Positions 38,970 through 49,226 of a stretch of DNA of 64,000 bases are shown piece by piece (positions within the stretch are counted from its first letter, which is position 1; every line of letters starts with the position of its first letter). Origin of the DNA: Rhabditoides inermis (lineage: Eukaryota; Nematoda; Chromadorea; Rhabditida; Rhabditidae). The stretch is from assembly GCA_963966185.1 (NCBI GenBank), contig CAWZYM010000346.1:375001-439000 (forward strand), read 5' to 3'. Made by a program: the position numbers and the translations under genes. The notes below the pieces were generated by a model. That model made no database searches and was not told the DNA's origin. It saw nothing but the letters and a program-made list of their open reading frames with translations.

Positions 38970-41358
38970 GGAGAGAGAGAGAGGGGGGAGGGTGAAAAAG
39001 AAATATCACATAACTCACCGCTTCACGGTCGGGAACTTGAGCGCAAGGAAGTGGTCAAAGTTCTGAAACCAACATTTTTCAAATATGTTTCACATCCAGA
39101 GTACATTCCGCCAACATATCATGGCACTGATATTCCGCACGGTTACTATGTATCTCACAGCATTAGAGAGGGCGCGCAGCGCCCTCTCTTTTGGCTTAGG
39201 ATAAGGCTCGCGCCAGAATTTTCAAGAAGCGATATCCAAAGGTCATGTTAACATGCATTCTACACTCTACTGCCTATTTCGAATCCACATTTCCTCTCTT
39301 CTCACCGGTGAAGCGGTGACTTCTCTTTCCCTCCCTCCCTCCCCCCCCCCTCTCACCTCGCACTTGACCATAATCTCGGCCAGCTTCTTCCTCTCCTCGT
39401 TTCGCAGCTCCTCCACCACCGCAGACTCGAATCGGGACGACAGCCACTGACGCTCCTCCCACGACTGCAAAGACGTAAGTAGTAAAGTAGTAAGTGTGAA
39501 TAAGTAAACTCTCTTCGAGACGTCCTCCTCTTCGAAACCACTACGTTACACCCAAATATGGTGTTTCAGTAGAATAAACACTACCATCTACCGCATGCCG
39601 CGTCCCCTACCGTACTCACATTGATGTGCATGAACTCGATGGCCATCGGGCCGCAGTAGACCATCTCCAGCTGGTCGGCCAGCTCGTTGATCGTCAGGTT
39701 GGCCTGAAAAATGAGAATCTCTCTCTCTTTCTCTCCTCTTTCTCTCTCTCTCTTTCCACTATTAGTTTATCCATTGCTGTATTATCGGCGACTATTTCTA
39801 AAAAAAATTGTTTTTTTTCCTTAACCCCTAAAGAATAGGTATCACTGAAACACTATTTTGCACGCAAATATCTACATAGTCAATCCATAAGGCAACCTGG
39901 AAAGTTCACCACTTCAGCACTTCAGCACATGACGTCATGTGCTGAACTTTCAGTTCACTACATGACGTCATGTGCTGCGTTTTCCGATTGGCTTGTCTGG
40001 GACCTATCAAACCGGTGCCCGATCAAACGTGAACCCTTAGAATTTAATTGCTTCGCCATTGTTATATTTGTAATATAAATTATTTAGAACAACTTATTTT
40101 CAATTATTTGGAACATCTAATCTAATATAACATAATATCTAGCCGACAATATTAGAGAGGGCGCGGGGAGAGAGAGGGAGGGAGGGAGAGAGAGAGAGAG
40201 GTTTGTGTTAGTAATTTTAAACGTTTTATGCATGCGCTTTTGTTGAATTAGGTCAAGACAAACTGACTCTCTCACGCAAGTACTTTTTAACAGATAATTG
40301 TAACAGTGTTGAAGATATAGTAGGCTCGCAAATGAGTTTCACTCTTTTCAGGAGAGACATTAGGGTGGTTAGAGAAAGTTCACTATTCTTTTCAATGAGG
40401 TTTTCAAATTGACAAAATATTGCGTGACCGGAGGTGATTGAACCCGCGAACTCATCCCTGCCAAGCGAGAGCGTTGCCACTACGCTAGCTAGGTGTGGTC
40501 ACAGTTTTGCGAATAGGAACTGTGAACGCGAGAAGAAATGTTCACTGTCCAACAGTTTAGGGTACTGTTTATCAGATCAGATGGAAGTGGAATCTAAGGA
40601 AACAGTACACGGTTCTCGTCAGCATTTCCTTAGTTCTGAATATCTATCAAAATCATGCAAAATACTGAAGTTTGAGCCTCATTCAAAAATAAAGGACCCA
40701 AGTTTGATCAAGTACCGGTTTATTGAGTCCCAGACAAGCCAATCGGAAAATTCAGCACATGACGTCATGTGCTGAAGTGCTGAAGTGGTGAAGTGGTGAA
40801 CTTTCCAGGTTGCCATCCATAACACGTTTCTGCACGGCAAATACGCAATATTCAACTCGAACTATATCGCGGAGCCATAACGCTTCTCACGTTACGTCTT
40901 CCGTTCTTACGTCATGTCTTACGTCAACCAGTAACAAACCTTGACTCCCTCGCCAGCCGACAGACCGTAGAAGGACGGGTTCAACTCCGGAACCCTGCAA
41001 TACACAATTCGTATCAGAAACCTTCAACATTATAACCATACAGTAACCCATCTTCATCTAATCAAAGTTACATTGCCATACGTTCATGTCCCTCACCCTC
41101 CCCTCCCCGTGCTCTCTCTCTCTCTCTCTCTCCCTCTCTCCCCTCTATAATCATTCGCCTTCCTCACTCCCCTCCCTACGCAACTGTACTCCAAGCCATC
41201 CCCCCTCTCCCTCCCCTTCTCTCTCCCCTCCCTCCCTCTCTCCACTCACTCCCTGTCCCTCTGCAGTCCGAGCGGGTCGAGGTCTGCCTTGAGGTATCCG
41301 TAGCGGCGGAACGCGTTGATGAGGTGCACTCGCTGCGCGTCCTCACCCGTCATCGAGC
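26237..41358 (-). CDS. DHTKD1: DHTKD1 copy B, 2-oxoadipate dehydrogenase E1 subunit
   Basis: Thiamine-diphosphate E1 subunit of the mitochondrial 2-oxoadipate (lysine/tryptophan breakdown) dehydrogenase complex. Exons: 41358-41250, 40994-40940, 39703-39620, 39464-39357, 39062-39019, 38892-38811, 38381-38298, 37479-37416, 36503-36400, 35973-35854, 35609-35513, 34581-34487, 34364-34315, 34139-34049, 33844-33693, 31476-31344, 30634-30545, 30079-30010, 29248-29148, 29092-29019, 28850-28768, 28660-28570, 28482-28365, 27914-27849, 27533-27444, 27155-27084, 26900-26816, 26495-26410 and 26338-26237. All 29 join in phase: 2600 nt, 865 residues, stop TAG. Landmarks: [31 protein letters not shown] plus TNNQVAYT (diphosphate site), [27 protein letters not shown] and [16 protein letters not shown]. 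The last reads as DHTKD1, not OGDH. About 50 N-terminal residues with the targeting peptide are missing; their exon should lie between 41359 and about 42000 but was not found. Confidence 0.94.
26341..26400. repeat. (CT)n in the last DHTKD1 intron
   Basis: TCTCTC repeats then CACTCACTCACT, between the last two exons. Similar tracts at 26930-27080, 27325-27440, 28705-28765, 33998-34045, 34155-34200 and 34380-34486 sit next to splice sites. Confidence 0.85.
27748..27818 (+). mobile_element. Retroposon tail R2, second copy
   Basis: Matches 18240-18316: CCAAGTTTGT, TGTGTTTTGT and CACCTATGGATAAAT, then ATT repeats. It lies in an intron of DHTKD1 copy B. Confidence 0.55.
29739..30009 (-). repeat. 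Exon-edge minisatellite, three extra copies
   Basis: Units of 81-93 bp each contain CACCTCTTCCCACATCCTGT. On the minus strand this is the last 20 nt of the exon coding SGQDVGRG plus its GTGAGG donor. Copies at about 29740, 29833 and 29926 precede the real edge at 30009. Confidence 0.9.
30300..30380 (-). repeat. Copied 3' edge of the DWSTAE exon
   Basis: TACCTCAGCCGTGCTCCAGTC and ATCGCCTCTCCCTCC repeat the end and donor of exon 30545-30634, 240 bp into the intron. The copy itself contains a short inverted duplication of the GGCGATCGACT stretch. Confidence 0.8.
31578..32500. mobile_element. Inverted-repeat element with GTACCGGGT arrays at both ends
   Basis: Both ends carry GC-rich subterminal arrays of a short motif (GGTACC, CCGGGTGCG, CATACTCG) in inverted orientation: 31608-31770 and 32318-32488. 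GTCGACTC lies just outside each end (near 31580 and 32492), a possible 8-bp target duplication as made by hAT-like elements. The interior (31790-32310) is unique and ends with AATAAA-like sequence. No transposase seen. Confidence 0.6.
32528..33692 (-). repeat. 12-copy minisatellite built from an exon edge and its 5' splice site
   Basis: Twelve units of 93-102 bp (GGCTTCTCC at 32537, 32633, 32729, 32825, 32918, 33017, 33119, 33215, 33308, 33407, 33507 and 33601) lead into the true exon edge at 33693. On the minus strand each unit carries GATGAGGAGAAGCCGGTG then TGAGT: the last codons (DEEKPV) and donor of exon 33693-33844. The rest of the unit is intron-like (TTGATCAATCAATCCCCC). Confidence 0.95.
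33895..33955 (-). repeat. Copied acceptor edge of the RIGCRPS exon
   Basis: ATGCGCTGCAACCAGACCAC occurs at the exon edge (33839) and again at 33901. Each copy is followed by the same 45 bp (ACTTACAAGTACATAG), a tandem duplication that includes the 3' splice site. Confidence 0.85.
34855..35225 (+). mobile_element. Retroposon R1, second copy
   Basis: 34920-35225 matches 15587-15885 in reverse and ends in GATTCTGATTCTGATTCTG. The 65 bp before it (GGACTGGTACTCGATTTTGC) also occur at 41498-41567, so a longer parent is likely. Confidence 0.7.
36147..36399 (-). repeat. Exon-edge copies beside the [10 protein letters not shown] exon
   Basis: CCCATAGCCCACTG and GGTTGACGGTCT at 36147-36190 and 36266-36301 are diverged copies of the end and donor of exon 36400-36503, spaced 119 and 133 bp within a CT-rich array. 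Confidence 0.85.
36600..36830. other. Conserved intronic block shared with copy A
   Basis: This block and 36840-36980 match 10810-11170 in copy A (GGTACTCTAATGG, GGCGTTAGCCTA), at the equivalent intron position. A short frame ending KNGTLMVKE is open here but not in copy A, so I do not call it coding. Confidence 0.4.
37500..38297. repeat. Intron with CT arrays before exon 38298-38381
   Basis: 38030-38297 is an array of CTCTCCCCCTCTCACTC phrases. A hairpin (AAATCTCTATTGCACTA and its reverse complement) lies at 37558-37603. No gene. Confidence 0.7.
39891..40814. mobile_element. hAT-like element with 8-bp duplication ATCCATAA
   Basis: ATCCATAA flanks both ends (39883-39890, 40815-40822), the 8-bp duplication expected of hAT-type transposons. 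Termini GGCAACCTGGAAAGTTCACC are inverted repeats. The subterminal part holds three CATGACGTCATG palindromes (39930, 39963, 40760). There is no transposase, so it is non-autonomous. It lies in an intron of DHTKD1 copy B. Confidence 0.85.
40424..40502 (-). other. tRNA-like sequence inside the hAT-like element
   Basis: Minus strand: a 6-bp acceptor-like pair (GTGACC with GGTCAC), an A-box-like TAGCGTAGTGG and a B-box-like GGTTCAATCAC. The anticodon arm does not fold cleanly, so it is probably a tRNA-derived relic rather than a working tRNA gene. Confidence 0.5.
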
Positions 41359-42034
41359 CTGCAAACAAGTATAACATGTACTAGTTATACTATAATATAT
41401 TACTATACTATACTACAATATACGACCTTCCCTCCCCTCTTTTTGCTTTTATATCAACGCTTTTATATCAACGCTTTTAAACCCCCTGTTATCCCCGACC
41501 TCTACAATGAGGCGGAGCACACTGACTGACCGGACTGGTATTCGATTTTACTACTCTCTACAACTAACAACAAAGTGCGAAAGAGGAAATGTGTTTCCTG
41601 AAAATTTCTGTCCAGGCCGCACGTCCTCTCCAACGACCAATAAGAGTCATGAAAAGCCAATCGATTTGAAACACTTCAGTAATACAGAAGAAAGAGCTTG
41701 CGACGCTGTCTAAACTAACTAATCAATCGAAGCGGGAAGCGCTGAGTTTTTCAGCATTGTCGGATCCAGAACTCATTCCTATACTCATCTCCTTGAAACA
41801 TATCACCCATTGTTGTTACTTACATGTTCATTCGCCGCACATTCCCATATCTCTCTCTCCCTCATCTCATCACACTTTGCTAGTCATTTCCTTCCTCTTT
41901 CCCTTCCTCGTCATTCCCTCCACCTCCCCTCCCCTCCATTCCTCGACCCTCCCTCTTCCCGCGCGGTTCCCTCAGCTCCCGATCCGTCCAGTCCCCCTGC
42001 CTCCACAGCCCCAGTCGGCTCGCCGCCACTCGCC

Positions 42035-45000
42035 ATGGCCAAAGAGACCGAGTCAGTAGCCCATCTTCCTTTTCCCATCCCTCCTTCCTATTCCGTTTCC
42101 TACACCAGCCAGCATCTCCCTATCGTCTCCATCCAACCATTGTCCTTTGCAGAGTCAACAAGCGCGAGAACATCATCTTCTTCGCGCCAGGTACATCGAT
42201 ATCCAATCGATATGCAATCGCTACTCTCTCCCAGGATGTTGCGTGCCGTCGCAAGAGGTCATCTGGATGATGATCACCCTGTTCATCTTCACCACCGTCC
42301 TCTGCATATTCTGCTGCTGCCTCTGCACCGCCACGCGATGGGTACGGCACGGGACGAGAGATCCATGCACACCCTTCTAGGCGTACAAGCGCCGCAGTCG
42401 CAAAAAGATCGAGGAGCTCAAGAAGAAGCACTTCGAAGAGGACACGGCCAAGCGCCGACACGACGAGCGCATACGCGCATCCATGCAAAAGTACCAGGAA
42501 GGTGCGTATGCGTAGACACACTTGCACGTTCACAACCAGTCATTTCATCGTGACTGGTCACAATGAACTCAAATCACGTCCTTCAAAACGCCTTTGAAGG
42601 CACTTTTGAATGGATTGATCGTACAAAAAAAACGCACGTTCCCGACCTCATCGTGACTGGTCACAATGAAATCGATGACAACTTGGTCACGTTTCGAAAA
42701 TCATGAATGATGACCTTCCAAATTCCAAATTGCTATTGCGAAATGCAAAACAAAATCCAAATTGCTATTGCAGGCATCATCCGCAACCAGGTGACGTGTC
42801 ACCACGCGTGCGACCCGATGCAGATGAAGGCGGGCCTCGTCGGGCACGCGCCCGCATCCGCATTCCATCACCAGCAGCTCGGATACAAGCCCGCGCCCCG
42901 ATCCACACGAGACGTGTTCGACTGGTACGCGACCCTAGTCGTTAAGTAGACGGCAGTCTATTCGAAATTGACCATGACATGACCAACGAAACACGTTTGA
43001 CCATGACATGACCAACGAAACACGACCAAACAGTGTTTTAAAGAGACACCATCACTTAACATTTCGTCTTTGCAGCGTGCAGATCAAGACTGCCAAGGAG
43101 ATCGGCGTGCCTGCCGCAGTTCCGTCTACACCCGCTCCCCCACCAGCCGGATCCATTGCCACTCCCAGCGTCGCCAACTCTTCCAACCCGCCAGCGAGCA
43201 ACCCGCAGACGCTGTCGACCGTGGTTTCCTCTACCGTAGCCACTCCCACCACCACTCCTGCCGTCAAGCCCGACACCAACAATGACACCAAGGTAGACAC
43301 TCGAACCCGGTTCTCTATTCTGGATCTATGAATTCTCTGGGTTTATCACTGGCGTTTTTCAGGCGCGTCGCTCGGTGGAGCCGTCGAATGAGAAGGCTGT
43401 GGCTGAGAAGAAGCAGCCGCCGTCCGCCGACCAGGAACCACCCAAGAAGAAGGAGGAACCTCCTAAGAAGACCACTCCCGAGAAGAAGAAAAAGGAGAAG
43501 AAGAAGAAACGCGACAAGGAGAAGCCGCTCGACAGGACGCAGGTCATTCACTATGAAATGCAAACGCAAAGGGTTGTTTATAGTCGCGCTTTTTTCAGTT
43601 TTAAAACGCAAACGATACATATCTTAGAACGTTACGTTACTGCGGCAAAGCTGTAGTATAAACAGACCTTAAAGGGGTCATTGTTGCGAGTCGAGGGTTT
43701 ATTGTGGAACAACTCTTACGTGGAACATAACTTTATCGTGATACATACTTGTTCGAGGTCGAACATTACAAAATACAACAAACCGTATTAAGGACGACGA
43801 GATGATCGATCCCGACTACTACAGCAATCCGAGTGGCACGACCACTCCGAAAGCGTCGCTCACCGACCTGACCGACACACCCATCGTCTTCACCCAGCCC
43901 ACAACGCTTCCCCGCACTGTCGTCGTCTCGACCCCTGCCACCACCACCGCTTCGACCCCCCTCTCCTCCACACAGACAAGTGTCACTCCCACCACCACTG
44001 CCCCCTCCTCGACCGGGGACACCACCTCTATCCTGAGCACACTCACATCCACGCCCGCACCCGGAGAGCCAGAGCTCGTCTACGTCGACAGGAGAACGGT
44101 CGCCGGAGCACTCGAGCGCATTCGCGCCGCCGTCAAACCGATTGCCGCTCCCAACAAGACCGTCATTCTCGACACCGAGAATCCATTGGTACGCGAGGCA
44201 GAGTACTATTGACTACAGTACTATTGCAGAAGAAGCACCCGACGCGTCCGAAGCCGAACACCGACATGAACAATTCAGTGAGCAGCAGCGGCGGACAGAC
44301 GGCCACCAATACGTACCAGCACAACATACCGCCGGGTGAGTGTCGATCGATAATCAATAAAGGTGTGGTCAGTCTCTTCGAAACAGCCCCGTTCAAAACA
44401 CGCTGTTTGATCGTGTATCGAAGGGTGTTTGGAAGAGCCTGACCGCCACTTTACCAATCGCTTCTCTTCAGCGTCGCTGTTCCGCGGCGACGCGCCCTAC
44501 TGGGACGAGCATCACGACGCGGACCCGATGGACTCGACCATGTTCCAGTACAAGAGGAAGAGCGGCTCGCAGCTCACGTCGGACGAGTTGCGCCAGCAGC
44601 AGCAGACGGCGTCGATGCAGTCTCGCGCGTCCAGCCGGCCGGCGGGCAGGTCCTCAAACGAGGAGCCCTCGCCCCGCGACACACGGCCAGACGTGTACAG
44701 CCAGCAGCAGAAGTGGGTGCGCGACGAAAAGTGAGTGGTGGAGAATGCGTTTCAAGCTTAATACGAGACTCGCACATTGCTGATGCAATTAATCTCGCTT
44801 CTTCGTGCTAATGAAAGAATCATTAAAAACATGAGTTCCGAGTATGATACATGCATCTCCGACAGCCACTTTCAGGCGTCGCCTCAAATCGCCGGTGCGC
44901 ATTTCGATGGACGGTGGTAGTGGCAGTGGCAAGAGCAGCAGTGTCAACAACAATAGCCGCGCCCCGTCGTCCACCTTCTACTCTGGCCTATCGCGAGACG

Positions 45001-45092
45001 AGTCGTCGCCGCGCCGCCGCCAGCAGCACGACATCTACAGGCGTGGAGGGTCGTTCGAAGGCACAGACAAGCAGCAGTTCGAGTATCCCTAG
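42035..45092 (+). CDS. Single-pass membrane protein with long charged tail, copy 2
   Basis: Paralogue of 19293-22011 with the same structure. Exons: (42035)-42055, 42153-42190, 42235-42341, 42381-42501, 42774-42924, 43076-43292, 43363-43542, 43793-44188, 44230-44335, 44472-44730 and 44876-45092 (stop TAG). Phases hold and give about 597 residues. It keeps the membrane segment, the KIEELKKKHFEEDTAKRR stretch and the C-terminus KQQFEYP. It differs from copy 1 by small in-frame insertions in the Pro/Thr/Ser regions. The same phase conflict exists at the conserved first ATG (GCCATGGCC), so the start is equally unresolved. Poly(A) signal at 45253-45258. Both copies look intact, unlike the adjacent DHTKD1 pair. 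Confidence 0.82.
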
Positions 45093-45616
45093 TGCCACCG
45101 TCCACAGAGCCCATGAGAGGCAGTCGTACAGTTGAACGCTATTTACAACACTATTTCAACCCGCTTACCACTTACAGTATTACTATTATTACTCGCATCG
45201 TTTGGTTTCTAATGCGCTACAAGCGCGCGTGTTTTAACGCTTCGTTTAGTTCAATAAAATCTTGTTTTCATAACCCGTGACTAATATGATTCTCGAAAAT
45301 ATAGTATGCATAAGGAATAGTGAATCACAATTCTGTGATTTCCATTCCTTCATCTGGCGAACACGAACCTCATTGCTTATATATTCTGTGCAAATCCAAA
45401 ACATCCCCGCGCCTGCACAAAAGAACAAATACACTACTCGCAACCAGCTCCTGTTTACTTCACACCACATCCTTTACATAACGTACCAGTACTCTCCTCT
45501 CTCATCGACCCAACATCCCCCTCAAACAAACATTGTTACTGCGAAAACAACCAGGCTCGCTGTCTTTAGCAAAAAGATCTACTAAAGGAAAACGAGTAAA
45601 CAAGTAGACAACTCAC
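45093..45616. other. 3' flank of membrane protein copy 2
   Basis: The first 210 bp are nearly identical to the flank of copy 1 (GGCAGTCGTACAGTTGAACG onward), which includes the 3' UTR and poly(A) signal. The rest is similar but diverged. No gene seen. Confidence 0.6.
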
Positions 45617-45703
45617 CGCTGGGCTCAAAGGAGGAGCGCGGTCTTTCGGGCAGGAGACCAAACTCGCCGGTGGTCGGCCGATACGCACGACGCGCGGTGA
45701 TGC
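45617..45703 (-). CDS. Lone exon Y, unrecognised
   Basis: An 87-nt open exon with good splice sites (acceptor TTTGCAG, donor GTGAGTTG) reading ITARRAYRPTTGEFGLLPE.., then RSSFEPS. Its second half recurs in the chimeric exon at 22530-22585. The other exons of its gene were not found; upstream 45704-46600 has no convincing match. It may belong to a homologue of the His-rich gene at 22.6-24.3 kb. Confidence 0.5.
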
Positions 45704-46607
45704 CTGCAAACGGATGAGTACAACGTATAATACACTGTACAATACGTACAGCCGCTATAGGTCAAGACTCTCGTTTTCTTCGGCAGACAACAATTGGCTG
45801 CAGCTGCAGACTTGCACAAAATGCCGAGCAAACAATCAAAAAGCATACAGCATTATGGTGTGTTAGGTTCGGACTGAGGATTCTTTCTTTACAAAATACC
45901 TACCTAACCTCCACAACCGAAGCATTCTATCGCGCGCGCTGCAGAGTTAGTTTACCTCCTCTCCTCTACCCATCGCTCCCCTCATCTAGCCTAACAAACA
46001 CCAAACTGCCCACAGTGCCGCTAAACCACTAATCGTCAAATCACACTCACAAACAGCCACAATGGTCTCACGTCTCAAAAATCCTCTCGCAAGAGACATT
46101 TTAAAGCCCTCAAAAGCAAAATGCTCGTAAATACTCCAAACCTACCAGATTAGCAAACGCGAGCGACAAAACATGCCCTCTTCAACGCTTCTTCTCCACT
46201 CAAAAACGCAACAACCACTCTTTCTCGAAACCACTGGCATTCTTCCACCCCACTCTTTCACACGCCATTTCTCAGGGGAGGTGAATTAGCGAACGCTTCA
46301 AAGCCCCTCCCCCTAACCCTGCTGCCGCGTCCTCCCTCTCTATTCACCACCTTATAAGCAGCTGGCTGCCCCTCCCACCCCTCTCCCTCAGATAGCACTG
46401 CCAGACGAGAGAGCGCAGAGTCTACTCACCTCTACTCGAGCTGTTTCCGTGTTTGCTCTCGCCTCTGTGGCATCGCAGGGTCAAACGCAAACAAGCCATC
46501 TCCCCTCTTTTCTATTCCATACATCCGGCGAGACAGTCGGCTAGAGACTGTGCGTTTCGAGGAGTGCGCAGCGTTCAGCACCACCCCTCGCCCCCGCCCC
46601 CCGTGAA
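45704..46607. other. Putative promoter and 5' region of the microprotein gene
   Basis: No exon supported. 46110-46600 is C-rich and may be 5' flank. An open stretch near 46435-46490 on the minus strand, with a GTGAGT donor, lacks a frame-consistent partner. Confidence 0.35.
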
Positions 46608-48457
46608 ATGTTCAACTCCAGCACAGAATGCATCATTCAGGTGAGAGAAAGAGAGCTGCTGCTGCTGCTGCTGTTGCCAAGTGAGCACAGATCGCTTGTT
46701 TGCTCACGCATCAAACTCCATACATTTGTTCTATCATAATTTACAATCTCATATCATCATCTAATCAGCATATTTTCAGCTTGTCGAAATGGACGTGGCG
46801 AGTGTGGAGCACGAATACGACAAGTGCACCAGCAATAGGTAATTCGAACACTTCGAACATTGTCCGCTTACTTCCTGGGCCTCACGGCCACTTAGGTATT
46901 CATTCATTCATGCCACTTTCGCGATTTCATTTCGCCCCACCAACACGGAAGTACGCGAAAAACACTCGGACAGTACATGGTCACACCACTGCACTAATTA
47001 TATCCGCCACTGCGTCGCAAAATAGGCAGAGTGGAGATGGAGAGCCGAGAGGCGACAAACAGCTACACCTACATCCTGCACGCCATTCTCCTATTAGCAT
47101 GATGCACTCATCCCAGAACAGCAGACGGGCAGACACAGACCACCATGACACATCTGATGCAAAAGAAATCACACACTGCATTTGCGATTTGAATAATTTT
47201 AAAAGGATAGAAACCCTGTTTCAGACGCCTCCCGCATCCGCTCACCGAACAGCGACTCACTATGATAGCACTCATCATATTGTGAGTATGTTTATATTCG
47301 TGTTTATATTTTGTTTATACGTATTGGTCTCACTTAATTAACTCAATATATTACACAATGATCAGTTCGTGGAACAAAACTTCTCCAACACTTCGTTGAC
47401 GTTTATTCTATGCCTTCAGCCTTCCCCGTACTCTTACTCCACATCCCATTCCTTTTATCTTATCCTTCTTTCCTGTGCACTTCATCATTCATTCCTATTT
47501 CATGCTTCCCCGCACAGCTACTCTAGCCATAACAATACCAATGCACTACGCATACAACACATCACACATTTAGCCTTCCCTATCATAAAAACGCCACGAT
47601 CCACAAAAGGACATTCTCAAATAACCCAGCGAATGTTTTTTTTGCAAAATGTTTCTCTCGTCACCCTACCATTCGCTTGTCGCTTTCCTCTATAATTTTT
47701 CGCAACGTGCGCTTCCCGCTTCAATTACATCCGGAAGCCATCTCTTCCTGTCTGATATTCAATTCATAGACAGCCACGGCCAGCCGAATATCCACAATTA
47801 GCGCGTTTCGTCACGTTAGATTAACATTCATCCACATGGAACACCTCTGCAAGTTTCTCCCAGTTCATTTCAAAATTCCACACCTCCGTTCCAAAAGCCA
47901 CAACCCATAACACAATCCAGCCATCCTTCTTCCTTTCATATTCAAAAAATCAAAGTGGCGAGCAACCGAAAACCACTCGGCACACCTCTTTTCAATGATA
48001 CTTGGACTCTTGCATCTCGCTTTTTCTCTCCCTCCCCTTCCAGTGAATAGCGCCGCACTCGTGCCAATCTTTCACATCCGCAACATGTAATTTGATCGTC
48101 AACCCCGCAATCCCCCAGATTTTCTTCTCATCCCCTCGCCTGGAGACTCCTTTTACATCCTCTCCGAACATGCAGTGACTCACGCACTAACGACGCACGG
48201 ACGCACCTCGCTAATGAACGAGGTCGGAGCGTCGGAGAAATGCAAAATGCGTTATATGTTTCCGATTTTGTTTTCAAGTGGAAAACGCATGATAGACGGA
48301 AAGGATTGGAAATGTAGCAGAATATGACAACGAAACAAAAATATGAGGTTTTTTTGTAAATAACATAACAATGCATATTTTCCTTTTCAGCACCTGCGTT
48401 CTCGCGCTCGCATCATTCGCCATGGTCGCAGTGCTACTTATCCTACTACTTTCATAG
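46608..48457 (+). CDS. 52-aa tail-anchored microprotein, three exons
   Basis: Exons 46608-46640, 46780-46838 and 48391-48457 have standard sites (CAG|GTGAGA, TTTTCAG|C, TAG|GTAATT, CTTTTCAG|C). They join in phase to 159 nt: 52 codons plus TAG. The N-terminal half is acidic (VEMDVASVEHEYDK). The C-terminus is one hydrophobic segment, VLALASFAMVAVLLILLLS, ending the protein, which is the layout of a tail-anchored membrane protein. I do not recognise the family. Exons at about 47037 (acceptor AGGCAG) or 47222-47279 may be alternatives; the direct join is the only one I found that ends in the membrane segment. A downstream ATG in exon two would give a shorter form. Confidence 0.5.
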
Positions 48458-49226
48458 GCCACTTTGTACACTTGTAACTTGTAACATTACAAGTTTGTAA
48501 CCCACCAATCTGGCCGGCTCCGCGCAGCAACCGCTGCATTGTCTGTCTCTGAAATCAGGAATGTCTACTCCAATTCATTTCACCTCGCTCTTCACTCTAA
48601 CCGCAGACCACTCGCAATGTTTCAATACGTGTATCTTGTAAATGAATCGATAAACCAATAACCATGGCAAGTGCAGATATCGTGTACGGTTCACAACCAC
48701 TGACAGGACAGGAAAACATATAAAAAAAACATTTCAAAAGGAAAATCGTTTACTCTCAAATAATATGGCTCCATAAATCAACATCCATAATCGATGCGAA
48801 AAAATCGGACAAGATAGACGTACAAACACGGTTCACGAACAATCAATAAATCAATAACAATCTGGTACAGAGCTCACATGGGGGGATCGGGGAGAAACAC
48901 GAAAAGTGGGAGAGAAATAAGAGAGAAAAAAACACAGAGACGGCGACAATCGACAACCCAACAACATAACAGAGTATCGAAAATGAATACATACGCGGTT
49001 GGTTAGTAGGACAAAAGCTAGAGTTCATAGTTCACAACATGATCAAAACAGTAGTGGGGACGGAGAGAATGGAGATGTGTGGATTGGAGACCAACATCCC
49101 TAATCCTCGAAACATACAGTACTGAAGTGCGGTACGGATAGCAGAGAGCGGGGAGAGCGCATGTATGGAGCCTATGGAGATCACCATCTCCCATGCCTCC
49201 TCCTCCTTCTCCTCCATCTCGCCTTC
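48458..49226. other. Intergenic, downstream of two converging genes
   Basis: AT-rich sequence without supported exons. It holds the 3' flank of the microprotein gene and the 3' UTR of the RNA-binding protein gene. Confidence 0.4.

Noticed and set aside
26237..41358. OGDH rather than DHTKD1
   Set aside because: Motifs such as [16 protein letters not shown] and [15 protein letters not shown] fit DHTKD1, and the length suits it.
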